Assembly: GCA_021773135.1 (NCBI GenBank)
Contig: JAJFKP010000062.1
Span: 1-46,513, forward strand
DNA from: Woeseiaceae bacterium
GTDB lineage: Bacteria > Pseudomonadota > Gammaproteobacteria > Steroidobacterales > Woeseiaceae
DNA length: 46,513 bases
Direction of reading: 5' to 3'
Made by a program: the position numbers and the translations under genes. This document shows, piece after piece, positions 26,548-35,770 of the stretch (position 1 is its first letter; each line of letters opens with the position of its first letter). Under the pieces are notes generated by a model. That model was not told the origin of the DNA and did not search any database. It saw nothing but the letters and a program-made list of their open reading frames with translations.

Positions 26548-26652
26548 GCGCAGGCTGCGTACTACCTGTCGCCGGTTCTGACTGTGACAAACTGCGTTGC
26601 AATCGGGCCGGCGACACACCACACTTGCCCGTAAATTGACTCGCCCAGGTAA

Positions 26653-26979
26653 ATGGCTATGCGATTGATCAACCACTTGCTGCTTTGCTGCTCGCTGTTC
26701 TGCTTTGTTGGAACGGCTGCTGCACTACAGATTGAGCAAGCGGCTATGCCGGTGCCGGTCGTGATTGGGGATACAGACGCGACGCCAGAGCTTCGAACCT
26801 TGCAAAGCGGTTGCACTTCGTTGAGCCAGGCCGTCCAGCAGGTGCGGCGCCAATATAACGGCCAGATTGTCAGTGCGGAAACCCAGGTGCGTGGCAATCG
26901 CGAAACGCACATTATCAAAGTTTTGACGCCGGATGGTAAGGTCAAGACTGTGCGGGTAGCTGGTTGTAATCGGAACTGA
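26653..26979 (+). CDS. Secreted PepSY-domain protein
   Basis: A 108-residue protein with a signal peptide (to about residue 24) and a PepSY-like domain, SLSQAVQQVRRQYNGQIVSA, followed by VRGNRETHIIKVLTPDGKVK. It ends 15 bases before the response-regulator gene and is probably co-transcribed with it. PepSY proteins are periplasmic and often sit next to two-component systems. A role as inhibitor or modulator of the sensor is plausible but unproven. Two cysteines (CTS near residue 54 and the C-terminal GCNRN) could pair. Confidence 0.8.
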   Translation: MAMRLINHLLLCCSLFCFVGTAAALQIEQAAMPVPVVIGDTDATPELRTLQSGCTSLSQAVQQVRRQYNGQIVSAETQVRGNRETHIIKVLTPDGKVKTVRVAGCNRN

Positions 26980-26994
26980 CCGCGGAGCCGAAGC

Positions 26995-27681
26995 ATGCGA
27001 TTGCTGGTTATTGAAGATGATGACACGGTGCGAGAATCCCTGTGCCGCCAGTTGCGTGACGCCGGGTTTGGTATCGAACAGGCTGCCGACGGAAAAGAAG
27101 GTCTGTATTTCGCACTGGAGTATCCCATTGATCTCGCTATTGTCGACCTGGGGCTTCCGGAAGTGTCAGGCCTCGAGGTCATTCGTGAACTCAGGAACAA
27201 AGGCAAGACCTATCCGATTCTCATTCTGACCGCGCGTGATCGCTGGCAGGACAAAGTCGATGGCCTGGATGCGGGCGCCGATGACTATGTCGTAAAGCCA
27301 TTTCATTACGAAGAGGTGTCAGCGCGTGTTAATGCGCTGTTACGCCGCAGCGGCGGGTGGGCCACGTCAGTCTTAAGCGCCGGTCCGGTTACACTCGATA
27401 CGTCGCGCCAGGAACTAAAAGTCAGCGATGCGACAATCGAGTTAACCAGCTATGAGTACAGAATCATCGAGCACCTGATGATGCGCGCCGGTGAGGTCAT
27501 TTCGAAGTCTGATCTTACCGACCGGTTATACGATCAGGATTTCGAGCGGGATAGTAATGTAATTGAAGTGTTTATAGGGCGTCTGCGCAAAAAGCTCGAC
27601 CCTGATAATTCACTCAAGCCCATTGAAACTCTTCGCGGTCGCGGTTATCGGTTTGCCCTGGAAAGAAATCAAACTGAATGA
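26995..27681 (+). CDS. OmpR/PhoP-family response regulator
   Basis: A 228-residue DNA-binding regulator. The receiver domain shows the acidic pocket EDDD (7-10), phospho-acceptor Asp51 (IVDLGLP), the LTARD Thr and the conserved Lys in VVKPF. A winged-helix domain follows (about residues 128-225), with ELTSYEYRIIEHLM and VIEVFIGRLRKKLD. The sequence is PhoP-like, and the stop overlaps the start of a PhoQ-like kinase by four bases (ATGA). In E. coli phoPQ lies next to purB and roxA, which are also nearby here. Confidence 0.93.
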   Translation: MRLLVIEDDDTVRESLCRQLRDAGFGIEQAADGKEGLYFALEYPIDLAIVDLGLPEVSGLEVIRELRNKGKTYPILILTARDRWQDKVDGLDAGADDYVVKPFHYEEVSARVNALLRRSGGWATSVLSAGPVTLDTSRQELKVSDATIELTSYEYRIIEHLMMRAGEVISKSDLTDRLYDQDFERDSNVIEVFIGRLRKKLDPDNSLKPIETLRGRGYRFALERNQTE

Positions 27682-29045
27682 GTCCCGTCTCTTCGCTTAG
27701 CGCCCGGCTCCTTATTTCCGTCAGTCTATTGCTTATCTTTTTTTTCGGCATGACCATCGTCGTGCTGGATTCTGCGTTTCGGGAAGCCGGCGAGCAGGCG
27801 CAGGAGGATATCCTGGATGGCCAGCTGATGGCACTAATAGCGGCCGCCGAGCCTAATGCTGGTGGCGAACTTGAAATGCCGGCAGATCTGAGCGAACCCA
27901 GGTTTGCCAACATTGGGTCGGGGTTGTACGGCGCACTCACTGATGATACGAATTTTCCGGTTTGGACATCGCGTTCCGCGCTCGGCATTTACGTACCCTA
28001 TGGGCCACAACCCGCGCCCGGACAGCGCACTTTTTCAACGATCGAACTGGAGGACGGGACGCCACTCATGGCGCTCAGTCTCCACGTGCAGTGGGAGCTC
28101 GCCAACGGTGATTTGAAGCCCTACACATTTAGCGTTGCGCAGAGCCTCGATTCTTTCAACGCGCAGTTGGCGAGCTTTCGACGACAGCTGTTCACGTGGT
28201 TCGGCGCTGTAGCGCTGATCATGCTGTTTTCGATTTCAATTGTTATGCGCGGACTACTGCGGCCGCTGCGCCAGATTGAAGCGGAAATCACGGACGTTGA
28301 GGCAGGCAAGCGGCCGTCCCTCTCAGCGGATTATCCCGACGAGCTGTCAAGCGTCGCGCGCAACATGAACGTACTGATCGGAAGTGAAAGAGGGCGCTCT
28401 GAGCGCTACAGGAACACGCTCGATAACCTCGCTCACAGCCTGAAGACGCCGCTTGCCGCAATACGGGCGGTCCTTACGGAGCAGCGGTCCAGCGCAGTCA
28501 CGGAAAAAATTGAGGCACAGATTGAGCGCATGAACGACATTGTCCGCTATCAACTTAAGATCCCGGCGGCACGCAGCAAGAAATTCGGCGTAGCTGCGCT
28601 GCCAATCGACGAGGAACTAAAGAAGCTAGTTGACGGGCTGCAAAAGGTTTATGGCGACAAGAACCCGTTGATTGAAGTTAATCTGGCTGAGGGCATCAAG
28701 TTTCGGGGTGAGAGTGGAGATTTCCTTGAGCTTGCCGGCAATCTCCTGGATAACGCCTGTAAATGCTGCGATTCGCAGGTAAGGCTGACGATTGGCCCGG
28801 TGACAGGCGCAACCGCAGACTCGGGCGGCATGCGTATTGTGGTCGAAGACGATGGCCCCGGAATTCCTGCAGAGGCACGGGCCAAGTTACTGCAACGAGG
28901 CATGCGTTTGGATGAAAACGCACCGGGTCAGGGCATCGGCCTTGCCGTAGTGACAGACATCGCCGCGTCTTACGGCGGCGCTGTTTCAATATCAGACTCC
29001 GAGCTGGGCGGCGCAAAAATATCAGTGACGATTAATCCTTCGTAA
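27678..29045 (+). CDS. PhoQ-like sensor histidine kinase
   Basis: A 455-residue membrane sensor. The first transmembrane segment is about residues 9-30, a periplasmic sensor domain runs to about 170, the second segment is near 173-193, and a HAMP-like linker follows. The phospho-acceptor is His253 in [11 protein letters not shown]. The ATPase part has the N box [12 protein letters not shown]1 EDDGPGIP and G2 GQGIGLAV. The periplasmic domain carries acidic residues, but I could not match the PhoQ acidic patch with confidence. It partners the adjacent regulator. Its 3' end overlaps the convergent slipin gene by 14 bases. Confidence 0.92.
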   Translation: MSPVSSLSARLLISVSLLLIFFFGMTIVVLDSAFREAGEQAQEDILDGQLMALIAAAEPNAGGELEMPADLSEPRFANIGSGLYGALTDDTNFPVWTSRSALGIYVPYGPQPAPGQRTFSTIELEDGTPLMALSLHVQWELANGDLKPYTFSVAQSLDSFNAQLASFRRQLFTWFGAVALIMLFSISIVMRGLLRPLRQIEAEITDVEAGKRPSLSADYPDELSSVARNMNVLIGSERGRSERYRNTLDNLAHSLKTPLAAIRAVLTEQRSSAVTEKIEAQIERMNDIVRYQLKIPAARSKKFGVAALPIDEELKKLVDGLQKVYGDKNPLIEVNLAEGIKFRGESGDFLELAGNLLDNACKCCDSQVRLTIGPVTGATADSGGMRIVVEDDGPGIPAEARAKLLQRGMRLDENAPGQGIGLAVVTDIAASYGGAVSISDSELGGAKISVTINPS

Positions 29046-29793
29046 TAGCGTCTTTTATATCAAGCAGTGGTTTGATCAAGTCGAGTGGCAGCGGGAAAAT
29101 GATGGTGTTGGTCTTGTCGCCCGCAACTTCTTTCATAGTTTGCAGGTAACGAAGCTGCAACGCCTGTTTTTGCGTCGACAGTTGCTTGGCTGCCTCGGCC
29201 AAAATGCCAGCAGCCTGGCGCTCACCTTCTGCCGCAATAACTTTTGCGCGTCTCGCACGCTCTGCCTCAGCCTGTTGGGCGATGGATCGAATCATGCTTT
29301 CATCGAGATCAACATGTTTGATTTCTACGTTGGCAACTTTGATGCCCCAGTTATCCGTCCGCTGGTCCAGAATCGCCTGAATGTCGCTGTTGAGCTTATC
29401 TCGCTCGGAAAGCATGTCATCAAGTTCATGCTGACCCAGCACGGAGCGCAGTGTAGTTTGTGACAACTGGCTCGTTGCTTCGAAAACATTGGCAACCTGG
29501 ATGACAGATTTTTCAGGATCTACGATCCGGAAGTAGATAACCGCGTTCACTTTCACGGATACGTTGTCACGGGAGATAACGTCCTGGGTCGGCACGTCCA
29601 TGACGATGACACGTAAATCGACTTTAACGATGGTCTGCACGAACGGAACCAGGATGATGAGTCCGGGTCCTTTCACCTTGTAAAAGCGGCCGAGCGTGAA
29701 AATGACGCCGCGCTCATACTCTTTCAGTATCTTGAACATCTGTGACAGCACAAGTACTACTGCAGCTAAGGCGATAAGAATTCCGGTTTGCAT
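29032..29793 (-). CDS. Slipin (stomatin-like SPFH/band 7 membrane protein)
   Basis: A 253-residue SPFH protein. One N-terminal hydrophobic segment (about 5-20) is followed by [19 protein letters not shown] and the prohibitin-homology domain with [20 protein letters not shown], typical of slipins. The C-terminal coiled coil includes [20 protein letters not shown]. It starts 23 bases after the NfeD gene stop; NfeD-slipin pairs are widespread, and the NfeD protease cleaves its partner slipin in Pyrococcus. It probably organises membrane microdomains. Confidence 0.93.
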   Translation of the reverse strand: MQTGILIALAAVVLVLSQMFKILKEYERGVIFTLGRFYKVKGPGLIILVPFVQTIVKVDLRVIVMDVPTQDVISRDNVSVKVNAVIYFRIVDPEKSVIQVANVFEATSQLSQTTLRSVLGQHELDDMLSERDKLNSDIQAILDQRTDNWGIKVANVEIKHVDLDESMIRSIAQQAEAERARRAKVIAAEGERQAAGILAEAAKQLSTQKQALQLRYLQTMKEVAGDKTNTIIFPLPLDLIKPLLDIKDAITKD

Positions 29794-29816
29794 GTCAGTT
29801 TCCTACTGTTGAAGTG

Positions 29817-31301
29817 TCAGGACTGGGGTTGTCCGTCGATGGGTGGAATTGCGGAGACGGGTTCGACCTTTAGTACGAGACCGTCCATTTGCCGAACAAT
29901 GACCTGCTGATCTTTCGCGATAGGTACATCACTTGTTGCGGACCAGGACTCACTGTCGATCCAGACATGTCCATGGCCGGTGAAGGCCTCAGTGGCAATT
30001 GCGCGCCCGCCAATGATCGACTCGCGTCCACTAACCGCGCCGCGGCGTCGCAGCTTGAGCAGCATAGTTACCAGCCAGAATAGAAAAACGCCAGCAACCA
30101 ACGCCATGCTGACTACAAACGAAATCGAAATGCCAAATCCTGGTATGCCGCTGTCGAACATCATGATTGAACCGAATATCAGGGCTGCTATGCCGCCAAG
30201 TCCCAGCGCCCCGAAACTGGGTGCGAATGCCTCTGCCACTATTAAAATGAGGCCAACGACAATCAATGCAAGGCCGGCATAGTTAACGGGCATGACCTGC
30301 AGTGCGTACGCTGCCAGCAGTAGGCAAATAACTCCCGCTACGCCCGGAATTATTGCGCCCGGATTGTATCCCTCGAATAGCAGTCCGTAGAGACCGACCA
30401 TCAGTAGCAGCACGGCAATTTCCGGACTGGCAATCGTATTCAGAATTTTCAGACGCCAACTTGGCTCTAGTTTCTCCACCACGACGTTTTCGGTGTCAAT
30501 CGTAAACGGCTTGTTGTTAACCCTGACCTCGCGACCATTAATCGCGCTAAGCAGCGCTGCCTGATCGTCCGCGATCAGGTCAATCACGTTTTTCTCCAAC
30601 GCTTCCGTCGCGGTCAAGGTTGCCGCATTACGAACAGCATCTTCCGCCCAGTCGGCATTGCGGCCATGTGCCTCGGCAAGGCCGCGAATGTACGCAATTG
30701 CGTCATTCATTACTTTTCGCTCCATGGCAGACGACGATGCGTTTTCTGTGTTGCCGGAGTCACCATTATCCGACGTCTCTCCGGATGCATCATTGTCAGA
30801 TGCTGTTTCGTCCGTGTCCGGATCAGGATCCTGCTCGTTTGCGGGCGACGGGTCATCGGCACCACCCGGGCCAAAGCCATCACCGGTCAAGGACACCGGC
30901 GTCGCCGCTCCCAGGTGAGTCGTCGGGGCCATGGCCGCTACGTGGCTTGCCAGCAAGATGTAGGTTCCGGCGCTGTCGGCGCGCGCGCCACCGGGTGCAA
31001 CGTAGGTGACGACCGGAATATCGGATGCCAGGATCGCCTGCACAATATCGCGCATGGGAGAGACCAGGCCGCCGGGCGTATCCATGCGAATAATAATGAC
31101 GTTGGCGTCCTGCAGATCAGCCTGTTCGATGCCGCTGATCAAGTATTCCGCGGTGGCCACGCCCAGCGCCCCTTCCATATCGAGCACAATCGCGGTTCCA
31201 TCTGCCCGTGCGGTCGCTACCATTGCAAGGCAAGCTACGATGGCGAGCGAAAACCACGATTTAATGTTTCTTGCGGTTATTCCGTGCATAGGTGTCATCA
31301 T
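29817..31301 (-). CDS. NfeD-family membrane-bound serine protease (ClpP class)
   Basis: A protein of about 494 residues with a signal/anchor (near 15-31), a ClpP-like protease domain, four or more membrane segments (about 285-420) and a C-terminal NfeD OB-fold domain. The catalytic Ser is at 110 in ARADSAGTY and the likely general-base Lys at 196 in MERKVMNDA, as in the Pyrococcus 1510-N Ser-Lys dyad. Between them lies an unusual acidic Asp/Ser/Asn/Glu-rich stretch (about 145-192). The start is uncertain: the frame opens at 31463, and I chose the ATG at 31301 shortly before the signal sequence. It is upstream of its slipin partner. Confidence 0.9.
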   Translation of the reverse strand: MMTPMHGITARNIKSWFSLAIVACLAMVATARADGTAIVLDMEGALGVATAEYLISGIEQADLQDANVIIIRMDTPGGLVSPMRDIVQAILASDIPVVTYVAPGGARADSAGTYILLASHVAAMAPTTHLGAATPVSLTGDGFGPGGADDPSPANEQDPDPDTDETASDNDASGETSDNGDSGNTENASSSAMERKVMNDAIAYIRGLAEAHGRNADWAEDAVRNAATLTATEALEKNVIDLIADDQAALLSAINGREVRVNNKPFTIDTENVVVEKLEPSWRLKILNTIASPEIAVLLLMVGLYGLLFEGYNPGAIIPGVAGVICLLLAAYALQVMPVNYAGLALIVVGLILIVAEAFAPSFGALGLGGIAALIFGSIMMFDSGIPGFGISISFVVSMALVAGVFLFWLVTMLLKLRRRGAVSGRESIIGGRAIATEAFTGHGHVWIDSESWSATSDVPIAKDQQVIVRQMDGLVLKVEPVSAIPPIDGQPQS

Positions 31302-31397
31302 AACAGGGCCGGGTTCCCCTGAGGGTTCAAAGTGGGCAGGGTTTGTTGAATCCTGAATAACTGGCATGCTCCATTTTTTGGACACCTGAGAACCATA

Positions 31398-31880
31398 ATG
31401 TTCATTCGTTTTATTACGACCGGGGGCACCATCGACAAAGTCTATTTCGATGCCTTGAGTCAATTCGAGATAGGCGAATCACCGATCGATGCAATTCTTG
31501 CCGATGCGCTGGTTAGTTTTGACTACGAAGTCGTACCGATGTTTCGTAAAGATAGCCTGGAATTGACCGACGCTGACCGGCAGCAGCTAAAACGCTTTAT
31601 CGAGACGGATGACGCAGACCGCTACGTTATCAGTCACGGCACAGATACGATGGTTGAGACCGCAGACATGCTTACCGGCTTGCGCGGCAAAACGATAGTG
31701 CTGACGGGCGCACTGAGCCCCGCACGATTTAGAACAACGGACGCGATTTTCAACGTCGGCATGGCGGTAGCCGCAGTCCAGACAGCGACACCGGGCGTTT
31801 ACATCGCGATGAACGGGCAGGTCTTCGCGGCAGGTTCGGTCAGAAAGAACCGCGCCGAGAATCGCTTTGAACAAGGCTGA
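31398..31880 (+). CDS. Short asparaginase-domain protein (N-terminal domain only)
   Basis: A 160-residue protein with the two N-terminal asparaginase motifs: ITTGGTIDK (6-14, nucleophile Thr) and SHGTDTM (near 79). Full L-asparaginases are about 330 aa with a second domain that helps form the dimer active site; that domain is missing here. The end is a clean stop, and comparable 155-165-aa homologues are known, so it looks like a genuine single-domain family rather than a truncation. Its activity is uncertain. It is divergent from the NfeD gene and convergent with the ALDH gene. Confidence 0.82.
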   Translation: MFIRFITTGGTIDKVYFDALSQFEIGESPIDAILADALVSFDYEVVPMFRKDSLELTDADRQQLKRFIETDDADRYVISHGTDTMVETADMLTGLRGKTIVLTGALSPARFRTTDAIFNVGMAVAAVQTATPGVYIAMNGQVFAAGSVRKNRAENRFEQG

Positions 31881-31885
31881 CCCGA

Positions 31886-33403
31886 TCAAATATCGAAACT
31901 GATTCCCTGTGCCAGTGGCAGGTCCTTGCCATAATTGATCGTGTTCGTCTGCCGGCGCATGTAAGCCTTCCACGAATCCGAGCCCGCTTCCCGACCACCG
32001 CCGGTCTCCTTTTCGCCGCCGAAGGCGCCACCGATTTCCGCACCGGATGTGCCGATATTCACATTCGCAATGCCGCAATCAGAGCCCACACTGGACAGGA
32101 AATGTTCGGCATGCTGCAGATTGTCTGTGAATATTGCGGATGAAAGACCCTGCACGACGCCGTTCTGCATCGCGATCGCGTCATCTAGGTCCGTATAGGT
32201 CAGAACGTAGAGTATTGGACCGAAGGTTTCCGATTGCACGATATCCCACTCATTCTGCGCGGTTGCGATGGCAGGCGAAATGAAATTTCCGGGCCGGTCG
32301 ATTCGCTCACCTCCGCACAGTATTTCGCCACCGGCGTCTTTGACCGCTGCTATTGCCGCCTCGACGCGCTCTATTGATGCGGCATCGATAAGCGGGCCCA
32401 TGAGCGTATCCGGATCGAGCGGATCCCCGATTCTGACCTGCTCGTAGGCGCGCAAGAGTCGTTTCTTCAGTTCATCAACGCGGGACTCATGGCAGATGAT
32501 GCGGCGCGTCGTCGTGCAACGCTGTCCAGCCGTGCCGACCGAGCCAAAGACAATGCCTGGCACAGCTATATCGAGATTGGCGTATTTATCCACGATAATC
32601 GCATTGTTGCCGCCCAGTTCCAGCAGCCATTTGCCCATACGCGAGGCAACCCGTTCGCCGACTCGCTTGCCGACCGCACATGAACCGGTGAATGACACCA
32701 GGTCCACTCGTTTATCGTCGACAAACTTCGCGGCCAGCGCATTGTCCGCGTCGTTGAATACATAGAAAATCTCGGGCAAGTCCGAGTCCGCAAGCGCCTG
32801 GTTGCAAATTTTCTGTACAGCGATGCTGCACAATGGTGTCTTGGGCGAAGGCTTCCAGATATTAACGTTGCCGCAGATAGCGGCGATGCAGGCATTCCAC
32901 GACCAGACTGCAACCGGAAAATTGAATGCGGTGATGGTGCCGACGACGCCAAGCGGGTGCCATTGTTCGTACATCCGGTGATTCGGTCGTTCCGAATGCA
33001 TAGAGTTGCCGTAGAGCATTCGTGATTGTCCGACCGCGAAATCACAGATGTCGATCATTTCCTGGACCTCTCCGTCGCCTTCCGCCTTGATCTTGCCCAT
33101 CTCCAGGCTAACCAGGCTGCCCAACGCGTCTTTGTTCTCCCGTAGCGCATTGCCAACGCGGCGAATGGCGTCACCACGTGCGGGCGCTGTGACCTTGCGC
33201 CATTCGAGGAATGACTCGCGCGCCGCAGTTATGACCTGCTCGTACTCGGCCTCGGTCGATGTGCGGACGCTGGCAATGACTTCGCCGGTTGACGGATTCA
33301 CTGATTCAATCAGCGCGGCTGAATCGTCCTGCAGCGATTTGGCGCCTAGCCAGGTGCCTGGATTGGTTTCGCTCAGTCCGAGCCGATCGAGAATGTCTTG
33401 CAT
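31886..33403 (-). CDS. ALDH7-type aldehyde dehydrogenase (L-aminoadipate-semialdehyde / piperideine-6-carboxylate)
   Basis: A 505-residue NAD(P)-dependent aldehyde dehydrogenase of the antiquitin (ALDH7) type, which oxidises 2-aminoadipate 6-semialdehyde in lysine catabolism. It shows the catalytic Cys in [12 protein letters not shown], the Glu in LLELGGNNA, the cofactor motif [13 protein letters not shown], and the family-typical [12 protein letters not shown] and [16 protein letters not shown]. No other lysine-catabolism gene is nearby, so the substrate remains inference from the family. GGGGAAAA precedes the ATG. Confidence 0.88.
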   Translation of the reverse strand: MQDILDRLGLSETNPGTWLGAKSLQDDSAALIESVNPSTGEVIASVRTSTEAEYEQVITAARESFLEWRKVTAPARGDAIRRVGNALRENKDALGSLVSLEMGKIKAEGDGEVQEMIDICDFAVGQSRMLYGNSMHSERPNHRMYEQWHPLGVVGTITAFNFPVAVWSWNACIAAICGNVNIWKPSPKTPLCSIAVQKICNQALADSDLPEIFYVFNDADNALAAKFVDDKRVDLVSFTGSCAVGKRVGERVASRMGKWLLELGGNNAIIVDKYANLDIAVPGIVFGSVGTAGQRCTTTRRIICHESRVDELKKRLLRAYEQVRIGDPLDPDTLMGPLIDAASIERVEAAIAAVKDAGGEILCGGERIDRPGNFISPAIATAQNEWDIVQSETFGPILYVLTYTDLDDAIAMQNGVVQGLSSAIFTDNLQHAEHFLSSVGSDCGIANVNIGTSGAEIGGAFGGEKETGGGREAGSDSWKAYMRRQTNTINYGKDLPLAQGISFDI

Positions 33404-33690
33404 GGTTTTCCCCGGGTATCAGAATTTTTCGCATTGACGACGTCAGTTCGCCGATCTGCGGCAGGCGCGCATTGTGCCAATCCGGGAGCAGCCTTGCCAG
33501 AGTGAATTGGTGCGCAAGCGGTAACAGTGCGCCGAGATTTTCCGCCAGCTCAGGCGACGAACGCCGCCGAACGTCAAGCATGTCGCGTAAGCATCTGATT
33601 GCCCGTGAAACTTTTGCGTATACCTTTCCTATGGGGCATAGTCCGCGAAAGAGGCAAAGCCCTCCATTCGCAGCATATCGGAAGCTCCCT
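33404..33690. other. Intergenic region between the ALDH and DAHP synthase genes
   Basis: About 290 bases between divergent genes. The plus-strand frame of the DAHP synthase is open through this stretch, but the predicted residues do not resemble the enzyme. The minus strand has an open frame from 33581 into the ALDH gene with a leucine-rich start that I do not recognise. I saw no convincing promoter or leader-peptide attenuator. Confidence 0.4.
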
Positions 33691-35061
33691 GTGACGCGTT
33701 CAGTAGCAAAAAATGATTGGCATCCGGCAAGCTGGCAGGCGCATTCCGCCCAGCAGCAGCCTAATTATCCCGACAAAGTGGTGCTTGAAAAGGCCATCGC
33801 CGATCTGAGCAAACTGCCGCCGCTGGTGACCTCGTGGGAAGTCGAGGCGCTCAAGGAGCATATCGCAAAGGCCCAGCGGGGTGAGGCGTTCGTTTTGCAG
33901 GGCGGTGACTGTGCAGAAAGCTTCGACGCCTGTACGTCAGAGGACATCGTTTCAAAGCTGAAAATTCTGCTGCAGATGAGTGTCGTCATGTTGTACGGAC
34001 TGAAGAAGCCGGTCGTGCGCGTGGGGAGGATGGCCGGCCAGTACGCAAAGCCACGTTCGGCTGATACCGAAACCCGGGATGGGCAATCGTTGCCAAGTTT
34101 CCGTGGGGACCTGGTCAATCGCAATGCATTTACGGCGGCTGACCGCATTCCCGATCCTCAGCTCATGCTGCGCGGATACGAACGGGCTGCATTAACGCTT
34201 AACTTTGTTCGTTCGCTCATCGACGGTGGATTCGCGGATCTTCATCATCCTGAAAACTGGGATCTTGACTGGGTTGGACACTCAGAAATGGCCGGCAGCT
34301 ACAGGGATATCGTACATTCCATTTCAGATTCGCTGGACTTTCTCGAATCCGTACTGGGACGCGCGGTGCACCAGACGCAAAGAGCCGATATTTACGCCGC
34401 GCATGAAGGGCTGCACCTTAGTTACGAACAGTCCCAGACGCGCTACCTCGAACATCGCAATCGCTGGTATGACCTGACGACGCATTTTCCATGGATAGGT
34501 ATGCGTACGGCGCAGCTTGACGGCGCTCACGTCGATTATTTTCGTGGCATCAGTAATCCGATGGGCATCAAGATAGGCCCGGGAATGACAGAGGAATGGC
34601 TGCAAAACCTCATTCGGGTGCTGAATCCAAACAATGAACCGGGACGCATCAGCCTGATTCACCGCTTTGGCGCAAAATCCATCAAAGAAGGTCTGCCGGC
34701 ATTAATCAAGGCGGTGCGGGCCACAGGCTCTCCCGTGCTTTGGGTCTGCGATCCGATGCATGGCAACACTGAAAGCACAGCCGACGGCACCAAGACACGC
34801 AGATTCGATAATATCGTGTCTGAATTGCGCTCTGCATTCGAGGTACACGAGCAGATGGGCAGTTACTTGGGTGGCGTGCATCTTGAGCTCACCGGTGACA
34901 ATGTCACCGAGTGCACCGGCGGCGCCAGGGGCCTCACGGACGGAGATCTTGCGCGGGCCTACAAGTCATCTGTTGATCCGCGCCTGAACTACGAACAGGC
35001 CATGGAGATTGCGATGACGATCGCTGGTCTGTCTAAACCTAACGGCAAGCTCGCAAAGTAA
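33691..35061 (+). CDS. 3-deoxy-7-phosphoheptulonate synthase, class II
   Basis: Condenses phosphoenolpyruvate and erythrose 4-phosphate as the first step of the shikimate pathway. This is the plant/Mycobacterium-like class II enzyme, unrelated in close sequence to E. coli AroFGH. It begins with DWHPASWQ, then QQPNYPD, and the metal-binding Cys74 is in LQGGDCAESF. RVGRMAGQYAKPRS, the GMRTAQLDGAHVDYFRG region and VCDPMHGNT are intact. I chose GTG at 33691, giving 456 aa, because GGAAG lies six bases upstream and class II enzymes are about 450 aa; the frame is open much further upstream. Confidence 0.93.
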   Translation: MTRSVAKNDWHPASWQAHSAQQQPNYPDKVVLEKAIADLSKLPPLVTSWEVEALKEHIAKAQRGEAFVLQGGDCAESFDACTSEDIVSKLKILLQMSVVMLYGLKKPVVRVGRMAGQYAKPRSADTETRDGQSLPSFRGDLVNRNAFTAADRIPDPQLMLRGYERAALTLNFVRSLIDGGFADLHHPENWDLDWVGHSEMAGSYRDIVHSISDSLDFLESVLGRAVHQTQRADIYAAHEGLHLSYEQSQTRYLEHRNRWYDLTTHFPWIGMRTAQLDGAHVDYFRGISNPMGIKIGPGMTEEWLQNLIRVLNPNNEPGRISLIHRFGAKSIKEGLPALIKAVRATGSPVLWVCDPMHGNTESTADGTKTRRFDNIVSELRSAFEVHEQMGSYLGGVHLELTGDNVTECTGGARGLTDGDLARAYKSSVDPRLNYEQAMEIAMTIAGLSKPNGKLAK

Positions 35062-35066
35062 ATTCG

Positions 35067-35633
35067 CTAGCGGTCCAGCAGGCGCCAGGCTTCCGCATTC
35101 CCGACCAGCCGCGATTCTCCCGGTTGCAGCGAGCCGATTCGCCACGGCCCTATGCCATGACGAATGAGTCGCAACGTTGGCAGTTCAACAGCAGCGGTCA
35201 TCCGCCGTACCTGGCGGTTTTTGCCTTCCGCAATTGCCAGATCGAGCCAGCTCGTCGGAATGTTCTTGCGTTTGCGAATCGGTGGCTCACGTGGCCAGAG
35301 GCAAGCAGGTGCCGTGATAATGTTTGCCTCAACAGCATGGGCGGTGCCGTCCTTCAACTGCACCCCTAAACCGAGTTGCTGCAGGTGCTCGGGACCTGCT
35401 TCGCCCTCGACCTGCACCCAGTACCGTTTCAGCAATTTTGATTGTGGCTGGCTGATTCGTGCCTGCAGGCGGCCATCGTCCGTGAGTAACAGCAACCCCT
35501 CACTGTCGTAGTCCAGTCTTCCGGCGGGGTAGACTGCGGGAGTCGAGACGAAATTGGCCAGCGTCGAACGGTCCCCGTCGTCCCGGAATTGGCACAACAC
35601 GCGATTGGGTTTGTTTAGCAGGAGCAGCGGCAC
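35067..35633 (-). CDS. rluE: 23S rRNA pseudouridine synthase, RluE-like (RsuA family)
   Basis: A 188-residue pseudouridine synthase without an S4 domain. The catalytic Asp41 is in YPAGRLDYDSEGLLLLTDDG (35-54). The C-terminal motif EGKNRQVRRMTAAVELPTLR is typical of RsuA/RluB/E/F. The overall match is best with RluE, which modifies U2457 of 23S rRNA. The assignment within the family is moderately certain. It is convergent with the DAHP synthase gene over a five-base gap. Confidence 0.85.
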   Translation of the reverse strand: MPLLLLNKPNRVLCQFRDDGDRSTLANFVSTPAVYPAGRLDYDSEGLLLLTDDGRLQARISQPQSKLLKRYWVQVEGEAGPEHLQQLGLGVQLKDGTAHAVEANIITAPACLWPREPPIRKRKNIPTSWLDLAIAEGKNRQVRRMTAAVELPTLRLIRHGIGPWRIGSLQPGESRLVGNAEAWRLLDR

Positions 35634-35639
35634 GATGGG

Positions 35640-35770
35640 TCGAGCTTAGCAGGCGTTACCACCGCCACGTCGAATTGAGTCGACCACTCGCGACTGCTTA
35701 TTGAAAGATCAACGTCGAATTAAACTTCGCATAACTGACATTAAATAAATTATATAAGCAATTGTAAAAT
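35640..35770 (+). promoter_or_regulatory. AT-rich upstream region of malate synthase with a 10-bp direct repeat
   Basis: ACGTCGAATT occurs at 35667-35676 and again at 35712-35721, 45 bp apart. The last 50 bases before the start are strongly AT-rich, with TATATA at 35751-35756 and CTGACA at 35735-35740, but not at promoter spacing. The repeat may be an operator. No Shine-Dalgarno sequence is visible before the aceB ATG. Confidence 0.35.

Noticed and set aside
33306-33581. A minus-strand frame upstream of the ALDH gene
   Set aside because: The first part looks protein-like (leucine-rich), but the frame runs into antisense-phase ALDH sequence and I recognise no family. It is not enough to call a gene.
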